Positions 1 to 8,035 of a stretch of 64,000 bases of DNA are shown here, in pieces (the first letter of the stretch is position 1; each line of letters opens with the position of its first letter). The position numbers and the translations under genes were made by a program. This DNA is from Streptomyces massasporeus (lineage in GTDB: Bacteria; Actinomycetota; Actinomycetes; Streptomycetales; Streptomycetaceae). The stretch lies in assembly GCF_014648995.1 (NCBI RefSeq), contig NZ_BMSE01000011.1, positions 227,877-291,876 of the forward strand, read 5' to 3'. A model generated the notes under the pieces. It made no database searches. It was not told the origin of the DNA and saw nothing but the letters and a program-made list of their open reading frames with translations.

Positions 1-1183
1 ACTCGCCGCCGCCGTCGCGGGAGATCCACAGGCCCTCGCCCTTCACCAGGCCGTACGTCGCCGTCGTCGCGTCGGCGATGCCGTAGAGGGTCGTGCCGGC
101 GACGGCGAGCGACGTGAACGTCGCCGGGGTCCGCAGCTCGTGGAAGGCGCCGTTGGTGCGGTCGTCGGCGAGCCAGTGGCGGCCGCCCTCCTCGCCGACG
201 AGCAGCCGCCCGTTCGCGAGCAGCTCCAGGACCAGGAACTCCGGGCCACGCTTCAGTTCCCGCCAGGGCACGCCGCCGCCGAGCACCGTACGCCAGTGCC
301 CGCCGGCGTCCGTCGTCACCAACAGGCCGCGTACGTCGTCGCCTTGGCGGAGGGACAGCGCCGCGGTGCCGCCCCGCGCGGTGAGGACGCCGCCCGCGTA
401 CGGCCTCGGAACGGCCGTGGAACCGAGGGTGCGGCCGTCGCGCTGCCGTACGACCCGGTCCGGGGCCTCGGTCAGGGACTGTTCCAGGCTCCAGGCGGTA
501 CCGCGCTCGTCGACGGCGAGGCGGACGGCGTCGTCCGGCACCCCGGCCGGCGGCGCCACGGTGCGCGTGGCGGGACGGTAGACGAGGGTGGGTTCCGGTT
601 CGGCGAGCAGGATGTCACCGGGGCGGGTGCGCAACGGAGTGTCGGTGCTGTCGACCGCGTGCCGTCTGCCGTGTACGTCGAGGACGTACGCTCCGTCGGC
701 GCTCTCCCCGGTCGGCACCCGCACGAAGCCCCCGGGCACCCCCTTGAACTCGGCGCGCACCGCCTCCGCGTCCCCGTGTTCCGCGTGCTCGGCGACCGTA
801 CGGCCGTCGGGGCCGACGATGCGCCAGGCGGAGGCGGCCGGCCCCTCGTCGTCCTCGACGTTGCCGGCGTCGAAGGTCAGGAGCAGCGAACCGTCGTCCG
901 CGCGGGCCACTGCCGTGGGGGCCCCGGCCGCCTCGATGACGTCGGCGGGGCGCGGGTGGGGGTCTTCGACGACGCGCCTGTACCTGGCCTCACGGTCCCC
1001 GGCACCCCGTTCCTCGGAGCCGCTCGGGCCGCAGGCGGCCAAGGCCAGCACCAGCGCCGCACTCACGGCGGCCACGACCCGGACGGTGGGCCTCCGGGGC
1101 TTCCCCGGTACCGCCGTGGCAGGGGTCGGTGGCGTGATGACGGGCCGGCCCGGTTCCGCCGTGGCCGAGCCCGGTCCCGTCAT
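1..1183 (-). CDS. Secreted lipoprotein with BNR/Asp-box repeats (partial, 3' end beyond window)
   Basis: The frame is open from an ATG at 1183 to the left edge of the window, so the C-terminus is missing. The N-terminus is a cytoplasmic Pro/Thr-rich stretch, then a hydrophobic segment (VVAAVSAALVLALAAC) ending in a lipobox cysteine near residue 52, so the protein should be an exported, lipid-anchored lipoprotein. Further in, TTDAGGHW and SRDGGGE look like Asp-box (SxDxGxTW) motifs of BNR/sialidase-type beta-propellers. No catalytic residues of sialidases can be assigned. It lies 189 bp downstream of the GH95 fucosidase on the same strand and could be co-transcribed. Substrate unknown; a binding or sensor propeller is as likely as an enzyme. 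Confidence 0.75.
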   Translation of the reverse strand, partial: MTGPGSATAEPGRPVITPPTPATAVPGKPRRPTVRVVAAVSAALVLALAACGPSGSEERGAGDREARYRRVVEDPHPRPADVIEAAGAPTAVARADDGSLLLTFDAGNVEDDEGPAASAWRIVGPDGRTVAEHAEHGDAEAVRAEFKGVPGGFVRVPTGESADGAYVLDVHGRRHAVDSTDTPLRTRPGDILLAEPEPTLVYRPATRTVAPPAGVPDDAVRLAVDERGTAWSLEQSLTEAPDRVVRQRDGRTLGSTAVPRPYAGGVLTARGGTAALSLRQGDDVRGLLVTTDAGGHWRTVLGGGVPWRELKRGPEFLVLELLANGRLLVGEEGGRHWLADDRTNGAFHELRTPATFTSLAVAGTTLYGIADATTATYGLVKGEGLWISRDGGGE

Positions 1184-1372
1184 GCCGTGCCGGCCGCCGT
1201 CGGTGCGGGCGCGGGCCGGGGCGGTGGAGTGGTGGATCGCCGTTCCTCCGGAACTCGTGCAGGTGGGCGAAGACGCCCGTTCACCGCGATCCTCGCAGAC
1301 CGTGGCGCGGGGGACGGCCGTGAACGGCCGTGGAACGGCAGTGGGACGGCTGTTCCCCTCCGGGTCCGGCGG

Positions 1373-4300
1373 TCAGGGCTTGGCCGGCGTCACCTTCCTG
1401 TCGGTGCCGTTCACCCGCACGGTGACCTTGCTCCGGTTCCGGGCCCGGTCGGCCGTGACGGTGTACGACGTGACCTTGCCGTTGCGCCACGTGCAGTCGA
1501 CCTCGTAGCCGCCGCGTGCGCGGAGTCCGGTGAAGGAGCCCCTGGCCTTCCAATCGTCCGGCAGGGCGGGCAGCAGGTGGATGACGCCGTCGTGGCTCTG
1601 CAGGAGCATCTCCGCCACGGCGCCGGAGATGCCGAAGTTGCCGTCCATCTGGAAGGGCGGGTGGTTGCAGAACAGGTTGGGCAGCGTGTTGTAGGTCAGG
1701 AGTCCGCGCAGCATGATCCGGGCGCGCTGCCCGTCGCCCAGGCGGGCGAAGAGGGCCGCCCGCCAGGGCCAGGTCCAGGAGCGGCGGCTGTCGCCCGACA
1801 CCGTCCCGGCCGTGAACGGGACGCCTTCCTTCTCGCCGCACCGCGCCTTGAGGGAGACGAGGGCGGCGGCCGCGAAGTCCGGCGTCCCGGGGGTGATCTG
1901 GCGTCCCGGATAGACGGCGAAGAGGTGCGACGTGTGGCGGTGGATGTCGGTGGGGCTGTCGATGTCCTCCTGCCACTCCTGCAGTTGGCCCCACTTGCCG
2001 ATCTTGTTCGGCGCGAGGCGGGCCTGCAGGTCCGCGATCCTGGCCCGGTAGGCGGGGTCCGCCTCGAGTACCGCTTCGCAGTCGAGGTAGTTCTGGAACA
2101 GGTCCCAGATGATCTGCTGGTCGTACATGACGCCGTCCTCGCGCGGCCCGTGCTCCGGGGACCAGCCGTCGGGGGCGACGAGGAGCCCGTCCTCGCGTTC
2201 CTTGAGGTGGTCCTCCCAGAACTGGCAGATCTCCTTGATCATCGGGTGGGCGACGGTGCGGAGGTAGTCCAGGTCCTGGGTGAACGCCCAGTGCTCGTAC
2301 AGGTGTTGCGCGTACCAGGCACTCGCGACGGTGTTCCACTCCCAGGCGTTGCCGCCGAAGACGCTCTGGCTGGTGCGGGCGGTCCAGCCCCGGGTGTCCT
2401 TGCCGAAGGCGTTGCGGGTCGCCACGCGGCTGGGCACCGCCACCTGCTCCACGAACCGGACGAGTGCCTCGTGACACTCCGGCAGGTTCGTCGTCTCGGC
2501 GCCCCAGTAGTTCATCTGCACATTGATGTTGGTGTGGTAGTCCGAGGCCCACGCGGGCTGGTTGCTGTCGTTCCACAGGCCCTGGAGGTTGGCGGGCAGG
2601 CCGTTCGGGCGGGAGGAGCTGATCAGCAGGTAGCGGCCGTAGTCGAACATCGTCTGCTCGAGTGCCGGGTCCGCCCCGCCGGCCGCGTAGCGGGCCAGCC
2701 GGGCGTCGGTCGGCAGGGCCGTGACGGCGGCGCCGGAGGTGCCCCAGTCGACGGCGACGCGTTTCATCAGGGCTCGGACTTCGGTGGTGTGCTCGTCGCG
2801 CAGTGCTTTGTAGCGCCGGGCGGCTGCCTTGCCGAGCGTCCTGGCGACGACCGGTGCCGGATCGGCTCCGCGCCATCCGGCGGCGGCGTCGAGTTTGTAG
2901 TCGGTGCGGGCGTCGAGGAACAGGGTCAGGGTCGTGCAGCCGCTGAACCGGAGCACCTGCCCGTCTGCGCGGAGGTCGCCGTCGGTGTGCACCGCCTGGA
3001 CGGCGCACGCGTGCTTGAGGCCGTTGCCCATGACACCGCTGAAGGCGATCCGCCCCGCGGCGGCGTCGACGGTCGTCGGGGCCTTGTCCTGTGCGGACGT
3101 CAGCGCTATCGCCCCGGAGAGGTCCCCGGCGCGCTCCGCGGTGTACCGGAAGATCATGACGTCCGCGGAGCGGCCGGCGAAAGCCTCGCGCAGGACGCGC
3201 CGTCCCGGCGCGCCGAAGCGGGTGACGTGGAGGCCGTTCACGAAGTCGAGGGAGCGCCGGTAGTCGACGACCGTCCGCAGGGTGTGCGTGTCGAAGCCCT
3301 TGCCCTCCAGCGCGATCTCCGCGATCTGGATGCCGTCGGACGACGCGCGGGGTGTCAGGGTGAGCCGGTAGGCGCGGTAGGCCGTGCTGTTGGTGATCCG
3401 GAAGGTCCGGGTCTCACCGCGCCCGGCGAAGGGCGCCGCGGGGTTCTGCGTGTCGAGGGTCGTCCAGGCCTGCCCGTCCTGCGACGCCTCCAGCCGCCAT
3501 CGCCGGGGATCGTCCTCCGGGCGGTCCGGGGCCGCCGTCACCGTGTACGAGGTGACGGCGACCGCGCGGGGCAGGTCGGCCTGCCACACCACCTCCGGCG
3601 CCACCGGTTCGACCCGCCAGACCGTGGCGGGATCGCGGTCCACCGAACTCGAGATGCCCGTGGCCCGCGACCGTGCCCCGGCGCCGGATCCCCTGGAGTG
3701 CCCGCTCGGCGACGACAGGTACATCACCCCGTCCGTGCCGAGGTCGACGCCGTCCAGGCCGATCTCGCTCACCTGGAAGTGACCGACCCCCGCTTTCGGT
3801 GTGAAGTCGAAGCGGTAGAAGCGGTAGGCCGCGCTCTGGGCGCAGGTGAACTCCTTGGTCTGGAAACGGTTTTCGAAGGGCGCGTCCAGAGTGCGTCTGT
3901 CGAGTGTGGTCCAAGCGGTGCCGTCGGTGGAACCGGAGAACGTCCACTCCTGCGGGTCGCGCTGCGGTACGTCGTCGGCACTCGTCAGCCGGTAGGACGC
4001 GACCGCCGCGGGGGCGGGGAGCTCGACCTGCCACTGCACCTTGGGGCCCGGCCCCTCGATGCACCACTTGGTACGCGGCTCACCGTCGTGACTCTTGTCG
4101 ACGCCCTCCGACGAGCTGCTGCTGTACGGCCCTCCGGGAGCGGTGACCTTCGGGCTCGTCCGGGGAGCGAAGGTGACGACGACGTCACCGAAGTTCCGGT
4201 ACGAGCCGAAGCCGGTCATGCCGGTGTCGAATTCGCTGTCCGGTTTGCCCGCCAGGGCGTTGTCGTAGTCGTTGACCCCGCCCCACAGGCTCTGTTCGTT

Positions 4301-4582
4301 GAACTGGATGCGCTCCTCGTGGGGATCGGCGAAGAGCATGGCGCCGAGCCGGCCGTTGCCGATGGGCAGGGCCTGTGACTGCCAGTCCGCGGCGGGTACG
4401 GAGTAGGTCAGCGCCTCGCGCGACAGGGTGGGCCACCGGAAGGCCGCCGGCACCCCGGCCTCCGCGGCGACAGCCTGCCCTCCGGGAGAGGTGCCGGTCA
4501 CTCGTGAGACCAGCGGAGCGAAGGCGAGGCCGCCGCCGAACTTGAGAAGGCTGCGTCGCTGCGGTTGGGATTCTTTGACCAC
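1373..4582 (-). CDS. Tat-exported GH95 alpha-L-fucosidase with two inserted discoidin-like domains
   Basis: About 1069 aa. GH95 inverting 1,2-alpha-L-fucosidases release terminal fucose. The start is the GTG at 4582, because GGGAG lies 8 nt upstream; a longer GTG start at 4618 has no Shine-Dalgarno. The N-terminus carries a Tat motif (RRSLLKFGGG). Expected GH95 catalytic-site elements are present: the NIN pair (N685, N687), Glu810 in SPEHGP and Asp980 in FQMDGNFG. The N-terminal GH95 domain begins at about 55 (ALPIGNGRLGAM) and breaks after FGDVVVTF (about 138). It resumes at VDYRRSLDF (about 440). The intervening ~300 residues hold two F5/8C (discoidin)-like modules, each with a TKW/TVW then VxWQxxLP pattern. 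Divergent from the dha operon. Confidence 0.9.
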   Translation of the reverse strand: MVKESQPQRRSLLKFGGGLAFAPLVSRVTGTSPGGQAVAAEAGVPAAFRWPTLSREALTYSVPAADWQSQALPIGNGRLGAMLFADPHEERIQFNEQSLWGGVNDYDNALAGKPDSEFDTGMTGFGSYRNFGDVVVTFAPRTSPKVTAPGGPYSSSSSEGVDKSHDGEPRTKWCIEGPGPKVQWQVELPAPAAVASYRLTSADDVPQRDPQEWTFSGSTDGTAWTTLDRRTLDAPFENRFQTKEFTCAQSAAYRFYRFDFTPKAGVGHFQVSEIGLDGVDLGTDGVMYLSSPSGHSRGSGAGARSRATGISSSVDRDPATVWRVEPVAPEVVWQADLPRAVAVTSYTVTAAPDRPEDDPRRWRLEASQDGQAWTTLDTQNPAAPFAGRGETRTFRITNSTAYRAYRLTLTPRASSDGIQIAEIALEGKGFDTHTLRTVVDYRRSLDFVNGLHVTRFGAPGRRVLREAFAGRSADVMIFRYTAERAGDLSGAIALTSAQDKAPTTVDAAAGRIAFSGVMGNGLKHACAVQAVHTDGDLRADGQVLRFSGCTTLTLFLDARTDYKLDAAAGWRGADPAPVVARTLGKAAARRYKALRDEHTTEVRALMKRVAVDWGTSGAAVTALPTDARLARYAAGGADPALEQTMFDYGRYLLISSSRPNGLPANLQGLWNDSNQPAWASDYHTNINVQMNYWGAETTNLPECHEALVRFVEQVAVPSRVATRNAFGKDTRGWTARTSQSVFGGNAWEWNTVASAWYAQHLYEHWAFTQDLDYLRTVAHPMIKEICQFWEDHLKEREDGLLVAPDGWSPEHGPREDGVMYDQQIIWDLFQNYLDCEAVLEADPAYRARIADLQARLAPNKIGKWGQLQEWQEDIDSPTDIHRHTSHLFAVYPGRQITPGTPDFAAAALVSLKARCGEKEGVPFTAGTVSGDSRRSWTWPWRAALFARLGDGQRARIMLRGLLTYNTLPNLFCNHPPFQMDGNFGISGAVAEMLLQSHDGVIHLLPALPDDWKARGSFTGLRARGGYEVDCTWRNGKVTSYTVTADRARNRSKVTVRVNGTDRKVTPAKP

Positions 4583-4675
4583 GGTGAGATCTCCCGGCCC
4601 ATTCATCGGCTCTTTCACGAAGGAGGCGTCGCCACATCGACACCATTCGACGGCTGGAACATCGTCGCCGCGGTA

Positions 4676-4690
4676 TAGATCGGATGTCTA
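4676..4690. promoter_or_regulatory. Imperfect palindrome between GH95 and dhaK
   Basis: TAGA and TCTA arms flank a 7-bp centre (TAGATCGGATGTCTA) in the 217-bp divergent spacer between the GH95 gene and dhaK. The AT-containing arms stand out in GC-rich DNA and suit a dimeric regulator, but no regulator gene is adjacent, so this is a weak candidate. Confidence 0.25.
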
Positions 4691-4799
4691 GGGGTGTGCA
4701 TCACTCGACAACCAGCAAGGTCGACAACTGGCCCGGCCCATCCCGGACTGCGAAAATGAAGGCCAGAGGCACATGGACCAGTCTCACCTGGAGGAACCC

Positions 4800-5792
4800 G
4801 TGAAGATGCTGATCAACGTCCCGGAGACCGTGGTGGCGGACGCGCTGCGCGGTCTGGCGGCTGCCCACCCGGAGCTGACCGTGGACGTGGAGAACCGGGT
4901 GATCGTGCGGCGGGACGCTCCCGTCGCCGGACAGGTGGGGCTGGTCTCGGGCGGCGGGTCGGGCCACGAGCCGTTGCACGGTGGCTTCGTGGGTCCCGGC
5001 ATGCTGTCGGCGGCCTGCCCGGGCGAGGTGTTCACCTCCCCCGTGCCCGACCAGATGCTGCGCGCGGCCGCCGCCGTGGACAGCGGCGCGGGCGTGCTGT
5101 TCATCGTGAAGAACTACACCGGTGACGTGCTCAACTTCGACATGGCCGCCGAGCTGGCCGAGGACGAGGGCATCCGGGTCGCGAAGGTGCTGGTCAACGA
5201 TGACGTGGCCGTGACCGACAGCCTGTACACGGCGGGGCGGCGCGGTACGGGCGCGACCCTGTTCGTGGAGAAGATCGCGGGTGCCGCAGCCGCCGAGGGC
5301 ATGCCGCTGGAGCGGGTCGAGGCCATCGCCCGGCAGGTGAACGAGAGCTCCCGCAGCTTCGGGATCGCGCTGAGCGCCTGCAGCACCCCGGCGAAGGGCA
5401 GCCCCACCTTCGATCTGCCGCCCGGCGAGCTGGAGTTGGGCATCGGCATCCACGGTGAGCCCGGCCGGGAGCGGCGCGCCATGATGACCTCCGGCGAGAT
5501 CGCCGAGGCCGCCGTCGAGGCGGTGGTGGAGGACCTCCAGCCGCGCAATCCGGTGCTGGTCCTGGTCAACGGCATGGGTGCGACGCCGCTGCTCGAGCTG
5601 TACGGCTTCCACGCCGAGGTGCACCGGGTGCTCGCCCAGCGCGGCGTCCCCGTGGCCCGTGTCCTCGTGGGCAACTTCGTCACCTCCCTGGACATGGCGG
5701 GCGCCTCGCTCACTCTGTGCCAGGTCGACGAGGAACTGCTGCGGCTGTACGACGCGCCGGTGAGTACCCCGGGTCTGCGCTGGGGCATGTGA
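4800..5792 (+). CDS. dhaK: PTS-dependent dihydroxyacetone kinase, substrate-binding subunit DhaK
   Basis: About 330 aa, the usual DhaK length. DhaK binds dihydroxyacetone covalently, and phosphate is delivered through DhaM and DhaL-ADP to make dihydroxyacetone phosphate. The start is GTG at 4800, with TGGAGG five bases upstream; an upstream ATG at 4773 has no good ribosome site. The glycine-rich binding loop VSGGGSGHEPLHGG and the conserved PGEVFTSPVPDQM are intact. The histidine that forms the hemiaminal with substrate is in GIGIHGEPG (about His218). It is the first gene of dhaKLM, 49 bp before dhaL. No glycerol dehydrogenase is adjacent, so the dihydroxyacetone source is not obvious from context. 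Confidence 0.95.
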   Translation: MKMLINVPETVVADALRGLAAAHPELTVDVENRVIVRRDAPVAGQVGLVSGGGSGHEPLHGGFVGPGMLSAACPGEVFTSPVPDQMLRAAAAVDSGAGVLFIVKNYTGDVLNFDMAAELAEDEGIRVAKVLVNDDVAVTDSLYTAGRRGTGATLFVEKIAGAAAAEGMPLERVEAIARQVNESSRSFGIALSACSTPAKGSPTFDLPPGELELGIGIHGEPGRERRAMMTSGEIAEAAVEAVVEDLQPRNPVLVLVNGMGATPLLELYGFHAEVHRVLAQRGVPVARVLVGNFVTSLDMAGASLTLCQVDEELLRLYDAPVSTPGLRWGM

Positions 5793-5841
5793 CGCGCAGG
5801 GGGTAGAGGATCACCACGTACCTACCAGGCAAGGAGACCCA

Positions 5842-6441
5842 GTGCTCGACGCCGCATTCTTCCGCCGCTGGATGACGGTGACCGCCGCGTCCGTCGACCG
5901 CGAGGCGGAACGGCTCACCGCCCTCGACTCCCCCATCGGGGACGCCGATCACGGCAGCAACCTCCAGCGCGGGTTCAGGGCCGTCGCGGCCGCCCTGGAG
6001 AAGGAGCCCCCCGGCACGCCCGGCGGGGTGCTGACCCTCGCCGGACGCCAGCTGATCTCGACGGTCGGTGGCGCCTCGGGGCCGCTGTACGGCACGCTGC
6101 TGCGCCGTGCCGGCAAGGCCCTGGGCGATGCCGGTGAGGTCAGCGCGGAGCAGCTGGCCGAGGCCCTGCGGGCGGGGGTGGACGCGGTCATGACGCTCGG
6201 CGGCGCCGCCCCGGGCGACAAGACCATGATCGACGCGCTGGTGCCCGCCGTGGACGCGCTCGGCGACTCGTTCACGGCGGCCCGGACCGCCGCGGAGGAG
6301 GGCGCCGTGGCGACGACGCCCCTGCAGGCGCGCAAGGGCAGGGCCAGTTATCTGGGCGAGCGCAGCATCGGCCACCAGGACCCGGGTGCCACGTCGGCCG
6401 CGCTGCTGATCGCCGGACTCGTGGAGGCCGCTGGTGAGTGA
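5842..6441 (+). CDS. dhaL: PTS-dependent dihydroxyacetone kinase, ADP-binding subunit DhaL
   Basis: About 199 aa. DhaL holds a tightly bound ADP as a phosphate carrier; it is re-phosphorylated by DhaM and passes the phosphate to dihydroxyacetone on DhaK. The Mg-binding signature is GDADHGSN near residue 34. The nucleotide loop SGPLYGT and the later GDKTMIDAL match the family. The GTG start at 5842 is preceded by AAGGAG. The 3' end overlaps dhaM by 8 bp, which suggests translational coupling and a fixed ratio of subunits. The protein is cytosolic, without signal or membrane segments. Confidence 0.95.
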   Translation: MLDAAFFRRWMTVTAASVDREAERLTALDSPIGDADHGSNLQRGFRAVAAALEKEPPGTPGGVLTLAGRQLISTVGGASGPLYGTLLRRAGKALGDAGEVSAEQLAEALRAGVDAVMTLGGAAPGDKTMIDALVPAVDALGDSFTAARTAAEEGAVATTPLQARKGRASYLGERSIGHQDPGATSAALLIAGLVEAAGE

Positions 6442-6844
6442 CGAGCAGCTGGTTGGCATCGTGCTGGTATCGCACAGCGCGGAGGTGGCCGCGTCGGTCG
6501 CCGAGCTGGCGAAGGGACTCGCGGGCGGCGGCCCGGCGGTGCCCGTCGCTCCGGCGGGCGGCACCGAGGGGGGCGGGCTCGGCACCAGCTCCGAACTGAT
6601 CGCCGCGGCGGCCGCGTCCGTCGACCGAGGCGCCGGGGTCGCCGTCCTGACCGACCTGGGCAGCGCCGTGCTCACGGTGAAGGCGCTGCTCGCGGAGGGC
6701 GACGAACTCCCGGAGCCGACACGCCTGGTGGACGCCCCGTTCGTGGAGGGGGCCGTGGCCGCGGTGGTCACCGCGTCCACCGGGGCGGATCTGGCAGCGG
6801 TGGAGGCGGCGGCCACGGAGGCGTACGCGTACCGGAAGGTGTGA
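6434..6844 (+). CDS. dhaM: Dihydroxyacetone kinase phosphotransfer subunit DhaM (EIIA-mannose type)
   Basis: About 136 aa, a single EIIA-Man-like domain. The phospho-accepting histidine is His14 in GIVLVSHS. The protein takes phosphate from HPr and gives it to DhaL-bound ADP. Unlike the E. coli three-domain DhaM, there is no fused HPr or enzyme I portion, so general PTS proteins encoded elsewhere must supply phosphate. GTEGGGLGTSS and the TDLGSAVLT stretch fit the family. The GTG start at 6434 lies inside the end of dhaL. A strong hairpin begins 4 bp after the stop, making this the last gene of the operon. Confidence 0.93.
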   Translation: MSDEQLVGIVLVSHSAEVAASVAELAKGLAGGGPAVPVAPAGGTEGGGLGTSSELIAAAAASVDRGAGVAVLTDLGSAVLTVKALLAEGDELPEPTRLVDAPFVEGAVAAVVTASTGADLAAVEAAATEAYAYRKV

Positions 6845-6847
6845 GGG

Positions 6848-6895
6848 ACGGCTGCGGCCGGGCACGCCCCGAAGGCGGTGCCCGGCCGCAGCCGT
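6848..6895 (+). terminator. Hairpin terminator of dhaKLM
   Basis: A perfect 18-bp stem (left arm 6848-6865, right arm 6878-6895, arm sequence ACGGCTGCGGCCGGGCAC) with a 12-nt loop starts 4 bp after the dhaM stop. There is no U-tract, as is common for Streptomyces terminators. It may also serve the convergent chitosanase gene. Confidence 0.8.
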
Positions 6896-6918
6896 GTCCG
6901 TGACGTGTCGTCAGCCGC

Positions 6919-7617
6919 TCAGCCCCCGTCCGCCCGGCTCCCGTCGGCGAACCGCCTCACCACCCGCTCCCCCTCGGTCACGGCCGCGGCGTGGTCCTCG
7001 ATGGGCGACACCTTGGTGTTCTTGAAGACGATGTAGGTGACACCGGAGGGTGCGCCGCCGCCGTGCGGGTCGGCGCGGATGCCGAGGGCCTTGGCGGTCG
7101 CGTAGGACGCCTCTCCGATGATGCCCTGCGGGCCGGTGTCACCGACGACCGCGTACTGGATCCGGTCGCGGTACACGACGGCCACCACCGAACCGCCGCC
7201 GATGCCGTGGTCCCGGTAGTCCCAGAGGGCGCTCGGCGCGGGAACGACGATGAAGGGCAGGCCTTCGGCGCTCAACGGGCGGCCGTCCGACTGGGCGTAG
7301 GCCGTGCTCGCGGCGAAGTAGGGGTCGGTGCGGCGGTTGCAGCGGGGGCCGGGACTGCCGTCGCAGTCGATGTCCATGTCGGCTTTCCAGAACACGGCGT
7401 CGCGGGTGCCGCAGACCGGGATGTTCGCGGGTGCGCCGTTGTCGCTGCGGTAGCGGCCCCGGGAGACGGGAGCGCAGTCCCGCACCTTGGCGAGCAGGTC
7501 GGCTGCGCTCACGGCGCCTTCGCGCCACACTGCGAGGTGGGAGTGGGCGGCGGGGTAGGTCGTCGGGGCGAGCAGGGCGGCGCTGGCCACGGCCAGAGTG
7601 AGCGACTGGACACGCAC
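6919..7617 (-). CDS. Secreted GH75 chitosanase
   Basis: About 232 aa from the GTG at 7617, which gives a clean signal peptide (VRVQSLTLAVASAALLAP); a GTG at 7653 would add 12 residues. GH75 enzymes endo-hydrolyse chitosan. The signature VVGDTGPQGIIGEAS carries the catalytic Asp (D160) and Glu (E169) nine residues apart, as in fungal GH75 enzymes. FWKADMDIDCDG upstream is also family-typical. Several cysteines suggest disulfides in the exported enzyme. The gene converges on dhaM and is divergent from the FN3 lipoprotein gene. The spacer on the 5' side holds a DasR-like palindrome, which would fit amino-sugar control, although the site is nearer the other gene. Confidence 0.88.
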   Translation of the reverse strand: MRVQSLTLAVASAALLAPTTYPAAHSHLAVWREGAVSAADLLAKVRDCAPVSRGRYRSDNGAPANIPVCGTRDAVFWKADMDIDCDGSPGPRCNRRTDPYFAASTAYAQSDGRPLSAEGLPFIVVPAPSALWDYRDHGIGGGSVVAVVYRDRIQYAVVGDTGPQGIIGEASYATAKALGIRADPHGGGAPSGVTYIVFKNTKVSPIEDHAAAVTEGERVVRRFADGSRADGG

Positions 7618-8035
7618 GATACGGGAGCCTCTCGTGGGACACCTGACGGGCACTCAGCCCAATCTGGTCCCGAGACGATCACCCGGCCACCGCTGGAGGG
7701 CCGGACGGTGCACGTCCCCAACCTCCGACAGGGGCCGGGCGCCTGAGTCCGCGTAAGACTCCGGCCGCCCGGCCACCCGCGCCGGCGCGGGATCTGCGAC
7801 GACAGCGGTTCCGCGCGACAGGACCGAACTCCCTGTTATCCGCCAGGAGTTCGGCCGTGAGGCCTTCAGCATACGTAACTCCTCCGAGTCGTCACGCACG
7901 ACGGGAGGTGACCCCCTCACGGAAGCGAGATCCACGACCGGCGGACACCCTCTTGATGTGATCGCGCCAACGGCGTCATATTGGTCCGGACCATTCCGGT
8001 GAACCTGCCGGCCGACCACCCCGGGAGGCAGTGCC
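7618..8035. other. Gene-poor spacer with a long-arm hairpin
   Basis: No convincing gene lies in these 418 bases. They hold a perfect 9-bp inverted repeat (CCGAACTCC at 7824-7832 and GGAGTTCGG at 7846-7854, 13-nt loop), a GC-only 16-bp palindrome at 7776-7791, and the promoter/operator candidate at 7953-7993. The spacer separates the divergent chitosanase and FN3 lipoprotein genes. Confidence 0.6.
7953..7993 (+). promoter_or_regulatory. Promoter-like element with DasR-like palindrome
   Basis: TTGATG (7953-7958) and CATATT (7977-7982) are spaced by 18 bp. They are followed at once by the perfect palindrome TGGTCCGGACCA (7982-7993), 42 bp before the FN3 lipoprotein start. The palindrome matches the DasR/HutC-type core TGGTCTAGACCA except at the two central-flanking bases. 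Regulation by a GntR/HutC protein is inferred. Confidence 0.4.

Noticed and set aside
140..4378. A 1412-codon open frame on the + strand
   Set aside because: It is antisense to the GH95 and lipoprotein genes, has no recognisable domain and reflects high-GC codon bias.
7776..7791. CCCGCGCCGGCGCGGG palindrome as an operator
   Set aside because: It consists only of G and C and such palindromes arise readily at this base composition.
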